From contig NZ_CAJTLL010000004.1 of assembly GCF_910577135.1 (NCBI RefSeq), positions 70,458 to 134,457 on the forward strand: a stretch of 64,000 nucleotides of DNA, in the 5' to 3' direction. Shown here in pieces: positions 58,835 to 64,000 of the stretch (the stretch's first letter is position 1; each line of letters starts with the position of its first letter). The notes beneath the pieces were generated by a model. The model searched no databases. It was not told where the DNA came from and saw nothing but the letters and a program-made list of their open reading frames with translations. A program made the position numbers and the translations under genes. Source of the DNA: an uncultured Helicobacter sp. Lineage in GTDB: Bacteria; Campylobacterota; Campylobacteria; Campylobacterales; Helicobacteraceae.

Positions 58835-59160
58835 ATGCTTAGCACAAAAACTCATTTAATAAGCCAACTTCAAATCTCACAAATTCGCTCAATACACCAA
58901 GATTATTGCACGTATTGGGTCAAAACGCCAATAGGCAAATTGATAGAGTTTTACGCTTACACTATAGCTTTGCTTTACACCAAGCCCATTTTATATAAAA
59001 TTCCAAGATGGTTACACGCCTTAAGCACCCTACCATCACAAGCAAGTTTGTAAATAGCGAAATGCTCTGCTTGCTGCATTACTCTGCGTATAGTTTTGCA
59101 GAGAGTGGCTAACCTCATAGCACAAGCAGAGCTTAATCTCCTGCTAAAGACTAGGCAGTA
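58835..59160 (-). pseudogene. Sel1-repeat (Hcp-like) protein remnant
   Basis: Minus-strand frames read FAIYKLACDGRVLKACNHLG then ILYKMGL (about 59070-58975), then after a one-base shift GVKQSYSVSVKLYQFAY, then in another frame CNNLGVLSEF near 58900. These are successive pieces of Sel1/TPR-like repeats with the paired cysteines of Helicobacter cysteine-rich proteins (HcpA type, roughly AC-x7-CNNLGVLY). No frame is long enough to be functional, so it is a decayed gene or a piece of one. It lies just after the TSUP gene on the same strand. Confidence 0.6.
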
Positions 59161-59174
59161 ATTTATAGCAATGC

Positions 59175-59957
59175 TTAAAAAAATTCCTTTATAAGCAGTT
59201 GCAAGGAGAGAAGAAAAGAGGTGCATATCACAAGAGGACGAATGATCTTTGCCCCGTGCTTAATGACAATTTTTGCTCCTAGACTTGCTCCTATGATTTG
59301 TCCTATACACATAACCATACTAAGAAGCCACAGCACATTGCCACCTATGATAAAAATAAGTGTAGAAGCGATATTAATGCTAAAGACTATCCAGCGCGAA
59401 TGTGCTACTGCTTTACTTAAGCCATAACCAGCAATACTAACAAGTATGGCTAAAACAAATGAGCCTATGCCCACACCGAGAAGCCCTCCATAGAATCCTG
59501 CTCCAATAGTGCTTGCATAGACTAGTAATTTGTGTGGTTTTTGTGTCCTATCCTCATCGCTAATATGCTTTGAGAGCAAAAAATATCCCCCTATGATTAT
59601 CATAGCAAAGGGTAGGATTTTCGATAAGAGGTTGAGTTCGATATATTGCACACTTATTGCCCCAAGGGCTGCAAAAATCATTGCAATACCCATTAAGATT
59701 CTGCTTTGGGATATATCTACCAAACCTTGATGATAATAATGTACTGCACTTGTAAAAGAGCCTACACAGGCTTGAATCTTATTAACCGCAAGAGCAACGA
59801 GTGGATTTAACCCACTAAGGAGAAGCAAAGGCATAGTTATCATTCCTGCACCACCTGAGATTGAGCCTACAAGCCCACCAATAATAGAAGCAAGAAATAA
59901 AATAATATACCAATGTATGGTTATAGTGTCATAAAAAGATGTCATTATATCAGGCAT
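59175..59957 (-). CDS. TSUP-family (TauE/SafE) permease
   Basis: A 260-residue inner-membrane protein with about eight hydrophobic segments. Its N-terminal repeat has ASIIGGLVGSISGGAGMITMPLLLLSG and the second half has GAGFYGGLLGVGIGSFVLAIL, the two TSUP signature repeats. The family exports or takes up sulfur-containing organic anions such as sulfite; the substrate here is unknown. ATG 59957 is chosen over one 42 bases earlier because GGAG precedes it. Nothing in the flanks clarifies its role. Confidence 0.85.
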   Translation of the reverse strand: MPDIMTSFYDTITIHWYIILFLASIIGGLVGSISGGAGMITMPLLLLSGLNPLVALAVNKIQACVGSFTSAVHYYHQGLVDISQSRILMGIAMIFAALGAISVQYIELNLLSKILPFAMIIIGGYFLLSKHISDEDRTQKPHKLLVYASTIGAGFYGGLLGVGIGSFVLAILVSIAGYGLSKAVAHSRWIVFSINIASTLIFIIGGNVLWLLSMVMCIGQIIGASLGAKIVIKHGAKIIRPLVICTSFLLSLQLLIKEFF

Positions 59958-60037
59958 AAGGGCTCCATTTGAATTAAAAATATGGATTGATATAAACAAT
60001 CATTCTATATTTTTTATTAAAATGAGTTGAAGCAAAC

Positions 60038-60277
60038 TTATATTTTAGTGCAGGATATTATTTTGCCTTTTACTTTCCCATTTTTTGTAATTTGTGTTTC
60101 ATTATTTAGAGACTCATAGGCACAAACAGAATCTAAACCTTCAAAACTCACTTGATAGACAAGACAACATCTTAGCTTATAAATGTGTCCTTTAGGTGCA
60201 ACAAAAAGCTTTGCTTTGAGTTGCAAGAGCCTTGCAGCACAAAGTGTAGTAGCAAGGGCATAATAGAATCTCAGCAC
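60038..60277 (-). CDS. Doubtful 79-residue ORF containing dispersed repeat copy 3
   Basis: A GTG-started frame without a ribosome site. It begins LRFYYALATTLCAARLLQLK, which is the dispersed repeat translated, and continues with a Cys-rich part (KLRCCLVYQVSFEGLDSVCAY). The shared start with two other intergenic sites suggests a recurring small gene or a spurious frame over a DNA repeat. No family recognised. Confidence 0.3.
   Translation of the reverse strand: MLRFYYALATTLCAARLLQLKAKLFVAPKGHIYKLRCCLVYQVSFEGLDSVCAYESLNNETQITKNGKVKGKIISCTKI
60250..60269 (-). repeat. Dispersed intergenic repeat, copy 3
   Basis: TAGCAAGGGCATAATAGAAT, identical over 20 bases to the copy at 211-230. Confidence 0.6.
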
Positions 60278-60309
60278 TTTGTACTTTTGATTGGGTATTC
60301 TTATTTGAT

Positions 60310-61428
60310 TTATGTGATTATGCCTTCTAATTCAAACATATTTATGATGTCATAAATATTGTCAATTTTACCACCCATTATCGTGTACAGCCCTTTTAAA
60401 TCATTGTCTTTGACAAATACAATCGGTCTGCCATCATCGATTTCATTTTTGATTTGCAATGTTTTCACCTCATAGAGAGATTCTTTATAGATTAAATCTT
60501 GTAGCAATGGCATATATCGCACACAATCTGCCTGCATTAGCCGAAAATGGCTTGTTGGATTGCGCAAAAAAGCAGAGAGCATAGTGTAGGGGTCATCTTT
60601 GCTTTCATAGGCATTCCAAGCTATATGTGGTGTATAGCGCACGTGGCTTAAGCTATAACAATTCCTCGCAGGAAATGGCATAAGCGAAAAGAATGAGCCA
60701 TCCATTAAGGTAATGGAGAGATTGCCAAGAGGCGGAGGGACATCAACCAATGCCATTTCTGTGATTTCATATTTAAGAGGGAGCGATTGAATATGTGAGC
60801 GATGAAGCAAGGTATTGATACCCGCATAAGTGCAGTTAAAGACAAGTGGCGCATAGAAATGCACTTTTTGGGTTTGCCGCAAGGTGTGAATGGCTATGAG
60901 ATGTTGCATTTTATGCAGTGAGGTTGCTTGTGTAGATAAGGCGGTGTGAATCTTAGAATCTCCAATCTTTGCTTGAAGCATTTTGCGTAAAATATCTGCA
61001 TTAAAGACATATTCTCGCACGGCAAATACATCGCTCACAAGGCTAGGGTTAAACATCGCTTTGATATGTATGGGAGCAGATTCTATAAAAATATCAAATT
61101 GCTTAAAAAGTCTGTAAAATTGTGTAGCGCTGGTTTTTGAGCCAATTTTTGCAATCGCATAATACTTAGTAAAATCATCTTTGATAGCAGGGGCAAATTC
61201 CGTGCAGAATCTTTTAAAGGCTCTTGCGCTGCTAAGGGCGGTATTAAGACTTCTAGGATAGTGGTAGCCATTATGCACTCGCGCTTGATTATGAAAAGAC
61301 GCTCTAAGGAGTAAATGAGATTCTTGCTCTATAATCAGCACTTTTTGATATTTGCGCTTGAGTTGCAGGGCTAAGTATGCCCCATAGAATCCACCGCCAA
61401 TAACGATACAATCATAATGTTGGCACAT
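60310..61428 (-). CDS. FAD-dependent oxidoreductase in a glycan operon
   Basis: A 372-residue protein of the DAO/glycerol-3-phosphate dehydrogenase-like fold. The FAD-binding loop is CIVIGGGFYGAYLALQL (residues 7-23) with the ribose-binding LIIEQE about fifteen residues after it. ASFHNQARVHNGYHYPRS may be substrate- or flavin-contacting, and a C-terminal IMGGKIDN loop closes the fold. Similar proteins occur in surface-polysaccharide clusters; the exact substrate is unknown. It overlaps the Gfo/Idh gene by one base and is the last of four tightly packed genes. Confidence 0.78.
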   Translation of the reverse strand: MCQHYDCIVIGGGFYGAYLALQLKRKYQKVLIIEQESHLLLRASFHNQARVHNGYHYPRSLNTALSSARAFKRFCTEFAPAIKDDFTKYYAIAKIGSKTSATQFYRLFKQFDIFIESAPIHIKAMFNPSLVSDVFAVREYVFNADILRKMLQAKIGDSKIHTALSTQATSLHKMQHLIAIHTLRQTQKVHFYAPLVFNCTYAGINTLLHRSHIQSLPLKYEITEMALVDVPPPLGNLSITLMDGSFFSLMPFPARNCYSLSHVRYTPHIAWNAYESKDDPYTMLSAFLRNPTSHFRLMQADCVRYMPLLQDLIYKESLYEVKTLQIKNEIDDGRPIVFVKDNDLKGLYTIMGGKIDNIYDIINMFELEGIIT

Positions 61429-62318
61429 TATGAGCCTTGAAATGTAGCTATGAGATTGCTTCTATCCATTAGCTCTAAGACTTGTTTGCATAATTGCAGA
61501 TGTGATGTATAAAATGCCCTATCATTGAGTGCTTGATGAAAATATTGAAGACTTAGAGAGAGATTGTTTTTTTCATCAAATACGGGGAGATTCACATTTG
61601 TGAGCAAAGGAGAGACACTAAATGGAACGGGGGAGAGCATATCTACTTGGAGTTGGCATTCGTCTGTGTGAAATTGTATGATACGTGCCTTAGTGTTATG
61701 AAGTAAGGAGCAATCAAGCCTAATATGTATAGGACTGCCTTTGTGAGAAGATTCTATATCGATGCAGACACTTTGCTTGTCTTTATCACAAAAGATACTG
61801 CGAGTGGGCAAAAGATACTCTAAGATACCTTTTTGGCACATTTGAGCTAGGATACTTAAATAATGCACCCCTAATACTTCTATAACACTTTCATCTTCAT
61901 AGAATGCCCCATATTGTGTGAGCGTGGCGTGAATGGATTGTAAATGCCCCCGATTTGAGGCAAGAAAATCTAAGGCATATCGTATAGAACGCGAAAAGGT
62001 ATAAATATAGTCTGTAAAAATGATATGCTTAGTGTGTTGAGCGATGGATAGGAGTGATTCAAATACTGATAATGTAGGTGTAGTGGGCTTTTCTACAAAG
62101 ACATCGCAATCACATTCTAATGCAATTTTGCAAAGTGAAAAATGCGCTTTAAGTGGCGTAGCAATAAAGGCTACATCGGCTTCTTGCAGGGCTTGTATTA
62201 AATCATTTTCTCTATAATCCTTCCCAAAAATAGCAATAAGTTGATAATCTTTGTAAATATAGTTTTGAAGAATGCTCCCCCAATATCCTTTCCCGATTAA
62301 AACAGCCTTTTTGCGCAT
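61428..62318 (-). CDS. Gfo/Idh/MocA-family NAD(P)-dependent oxidoreductase
   Basis: A 296-residue enzyme. The Rossmann loop is VLIGKGYWGSILQNY (residues 6-20), the sugar/cofactor-contact motif is DCDVFVEKPTT near residue 90, and TDYIYTFSRSI fills the middle region. Such enzymes oxidise or reduce sugars, often nucleotide sugars such as UDP-GlcNAc derivatives. It starts one base after the end of the glycosyltransferase gene and ends within the start of the FAD gene. Its neighbours point to synthesis or tailoring of a surface sugar, not central metabolism. Confidence 0.82.
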   Translation of the reverse strand: MRKKAVLIGKGYWGSILQNYIYKDYQLIAIFGKDYRENDLIQALQEADVAFIATPLKAHFSLCKIALECDCDVFVEKPTTPTLSVFESLLSIAQHTKHIIFTDYIYTFSRSIRYALDFLASNRGHLQSIHATLTQYGAFYEDESVIEVLGVHYLSILAQMCQKGILEYLLPTRSIFCDKDKQSVCIDIESSHKGSPIHIRLDCSLLHNTKARIIQFHTDECQLQVDMLSPVPFSVSPLLTNVNLPVFDEKNNLSLSLQYFHQALNDRAFYTSHLQLCKQVLELMDRSNLIATFQGS

Positions 62319-62319
62319 A

Positions 62320-63090
62320 TTATCCCCTCTTATCCCTATATCGCTTAAGCCATAATTGCCATATTTGATATAAATAAATGCGTGAGAGGCTTAGAATCTT
62401 TACTTTTGAATGTGTGGGTTCATCGTCCCATTTTACAGGGATTTCCTCTATTTTAATGCCTTGTTGCTCCGCGATTATAAGTATTTGAGCGCAATAAAAC
62501 CAGCTTGTATCTTCATTGCAATGTGCTACTAAATGCTGAGCGATAGAGGCTTGGTAGAATTTAAACCCGCACATCGCATCGCTAAATGTAGTCTTTAATA
62601 CGCATTGTAGCAAGACATTAAGCATACGTGAGAGTATCTCGCGCTTCTTGCTTCTACCAGATACTTGAGAATCTTGTAAGAGTCTCGATCCTACTACGAT
62701 ATTTGCGCCATTGCATAAACGCTCATATACTTCGCATAAATGTTGCAAATCTGTGGATAAATCAATATCCATATAGCCTATGAAGGCACAAGGATTGCTT
62801 CTTGTTGCATTATGCTTGATAGCAGCGCGTAAGCTTAGACCTACGCCTTTTTGCTCTAAGCGGATATATTCAAGCCTTGAGCTTATTTGTGAATCTAAAG
62901 CAGGGCTATTAAATCTCTTACATAAAGATTGTGCCAAAATAGGAGTACTATCGCTTGAGCCATTATCGACAATGCTAAGAATATGTGGAATCTTGTGCGT
63001 TTGTAAAAAGCGCAGAGTTTCTTCTATGCCCTTTTGTAGACGTTTTTCCTCATTGAGCACGGGGATTATGATATTAAGAGTGTGATTCAT
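62320..63090 (-). CDS. Family 2 glycosyltransferase (dolichyl-phosphate glucosyltransferase-like)
   Basis: A 256-residue cytosolic GT-A enzyme. The N-terminal site is IIIPVLNEEKRLQKGIEETL, the nucleotide-sugar region has IVDNGSSDST, and the metal-binding DxD-like motif is GYMDIDLSTDLQ near residue 108. The C-terminal KFYQASIAQH and WDDEPTHSKVKI are like Alg5/DPG synthase enzymes, which make polyprenyl-phosphate-linked hexoses. It overlaps the upstream glycosyltransferase by four bases. Confidence 0.85.
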   Translation of the reverse strand: MNHTLNIIIPVLNEEKRLQKGIEETLRFLQTHKIPHILSIVDNGSSDSTPILAQSLCKRFNSPALDSQISSRLEYIRLEQKGVGLSLRAAIKHNATRSNPCAFIGYMDIDLSTDLQHLCEVYERLCNGANIVVGSRLLQDSQVSGRSKKREILSRMLNVLLQCVLKTTFSDAMCGFKFYQASIAQHLVAHCNEDTSWFYCAQILIIAEQQGIKIEEIPVKWDDEPTHSKVKILSLSRIYLYQIWQLWLKRYRDKRG

Positions 63091-64000
63091 AGGGGATTCC
63101 TTTGGATATTATTATCTTTAAAATCAATCACTACCGAGCTTTGCTCATTGATGATTTCATAGGGCGCGCTGCCTTTTAAACGCAAAAGTATGATGCGTAT
63201 GTATTCTCCTATGATGGAAAGCATAAGGAATAAGCCGATATTCATACTCACTAAATACAGCGATGTAGAAGTCCAGCCTTGTGAAATATGTGGCATAAAG
63301 ATATATGAGGCAAGGATATAGAGTGCGTATATGATATTGACAAGAGCAAAGAGGAGACAGAGGCAAGTGCCAAATCGCAGGAGTTTGTAAGATTGCCCTA
63401 TGATAATATCAAGCCCAATATTTAGAGATTCTACAAAATTTCTATGCGGGATATACATAGGCGTGTAGGGATATTGATACATTTTAAGGGCTTTGTCAAA
63501 ATGTGTGATTTTAAGGAGTTTAATATCATCTTGTGTATGCAAAAGAGAGTGAATGCACTTGCGTGAGAGAGCGCAAAACTCGCTGTAGTGCTCTTTTTTC
63601 CCGCTATGGGTAAGGATATGCAATGTGTTATAAAAGATTTTTGCACCTATTTTTTGCATAAGACTACGTGGCTTAGAGCGAGCAATGCCAATGACTAAAT
63701 CATATTCTTTGCATATATGAAGCATATTGAGCGCATCTTGAATAGAATCTGTGGCTAAATCCATAAAAAGCAGATAATCCCCAATGCAATGCTGTAAAAA
63801 GATTTCATATTTGATTGTACCGATATGCTTATAATCTCCAGCGGGTGTGGAAATCTCTAAGATTCTAATATTGGGAATAGAGGAGGTGATATAAGTTAAA
63901 TAATCTTGCGATGAGCTAAAGCAAGGAGTATCTACAAAAGTGTTTTGCAGCACAGATGTGTGAGATATGTCTTGAGATGTCTCTTTTCTAGCGGGGGGGG
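63087..64000 (-). CDS. GtrB/ArnC-like membrane glycosyltransferase, 5' end outside the window
   Basis: At least 304 codons are open to the window edge. Translation from the internal GTG at 63953 starts LQNTFVDTPCF, but upstream of it the frame stays open (ARKETSQDISHTS) and runs into a poly-C tract at the edge, so the start and the first part of the GT-A domain lie outside. The visible part has FMDLATDSIQDA (acceptor or metal region) and two C-terminal transmembrane helices ending LSIIGEYIRIILLRLKGSAP, typical of GtrB/ArnC enzymes that load sugars on undecaprenyl phosphate. It overlaps the next gene by four bases. Confidence 0.8.
   Translation of the reverse strand, partial: PPARKETSQDISHTSVLQNTFVDTPCFSSSQDYLTYITSSIPNIRILEISTPAGDYKHIGTIKYEIFLQHCIGDYLLFMDLATDSIQDALNMLHICKEYDLVIGIARSKPRSLMQKIGAKIFYNTLHILTHSGKKEHYSEFCALSRKCIHSLLHTQDDIKLLKITHFDKALKMYQYPYTPMYIPHRNFVESLNIGLDIIIGQSYKLLRFGTCLCLLFALVNIIYALYILASYIFMPHISQGWTSTSLYLVSMNIGLFLMLSIIGEYIRIILLRLKGSAPYEIINEQSSVVIDFKDNNIQRNPL
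63993..64000 (-). repeat. Poly-G (C on coding strand) tract cut by the window edge, at least 8 bases
   Basis: At least eight G residues reach the last base of the window. On the minus strand this C run lies in frame inside the glycosyltransferase, encoding prolines. This is the usual form of a phase-variable locus in Helicobacter. Confidence 0.8.

Noticed and set aside
58835..59053. 72-codon plus-strand frame
   Set aside because: It runs antisense to the Sel1-repeat remnant, which explains the sequence better; no ribosome site.

Overview
The window is a chromosomal stretch from an Epsilonproteobacterium of the genus Helicobacter, most likely an enterohepatic species. The main evidence is a single 2894-residue RpoB-RpoC fusion, a topA/flaB/Maf block, the order mutS2-hypothetical-murC-aminotransferase, and the order tRNAs-tuf-rpmG-tRNA-Trp-secE-nusG-rplKAJL-rpoBC-rpsL-rpsG-fusA. 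These arrangements match what I recall of Helicobacter gene order. Extended -10 boxes of the type TGnTACAAT and a GG-N10-GC sigma-54 site before flaB also fit. I do not name a species.

Layout. 0-1.5 kb: a dispersed repeat copy, a ComF-type phosphoribosyltransferase, a small helix-turn-helix protein, a short gene remnant and a G13 tract. 1.5-7.4 kb: topA, divergent from flaB and a Maf flagellin glycosyltransferase. 7.6-14.2 kb: an accessory, decaying region with a TonB-dependent receptor broken by two one-base shifts, a frameshifted DUF1561 (PF07598, Leptospira 'virulence modifying'-like) lectin/toxin gene, and about 1.3 kb of AT-rich DNA. 14.3-22 kb: addB, tkt, pheT, pheS on the minus strand. 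22-24.5 kb: HIT protein, methyltransferase and MATE exporter. 24.6-31 kb: a membrane protein/DUF3240 pair, mutS2, a membrane protein, murC and a DapC-like aminotransferase. 31.5-49.5 kb: eight tRNAs, then the elongation-factor/ribosomal/RNA polymerase superoperon, ending in a c-type cytochrome lipoprotein. 50-55.5 kb: exbB-exbD-tonB divergent from nikR-nadD-rsfS, with a wedge of decayed genes (SDR, carB tail) and an intact cupin between them. 55.5-58.6 kb: a polar amino-acid ABC importer without a binding protein, a deoxyinosine glycosylase and a small membrane protein behind an A15 tract. 58.8-64 kb: a Sel1/Hcp-like remnant, a TSUP permease and a four-gene glycan operon that reaches the window edge inside a poly-C tract.

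Functional themes. The core half builds the translation and transcription machinery. The accessory half concerns the cell envelope: flagellin plus its glycosylation, TonB energisation plus a nickel regulator, a secreted lectin/toxin-like protein and a surface-sugar operon. Frameshifts and homopolymer tracts lie only in or beside accessory genes, while every core gene is intact. This suggests real decay or phase variation more than random sequencing error. The most novel item is the DUF1561 protein, whose C-terminal domain shows a papain-like Cys/His/Asn pattern.
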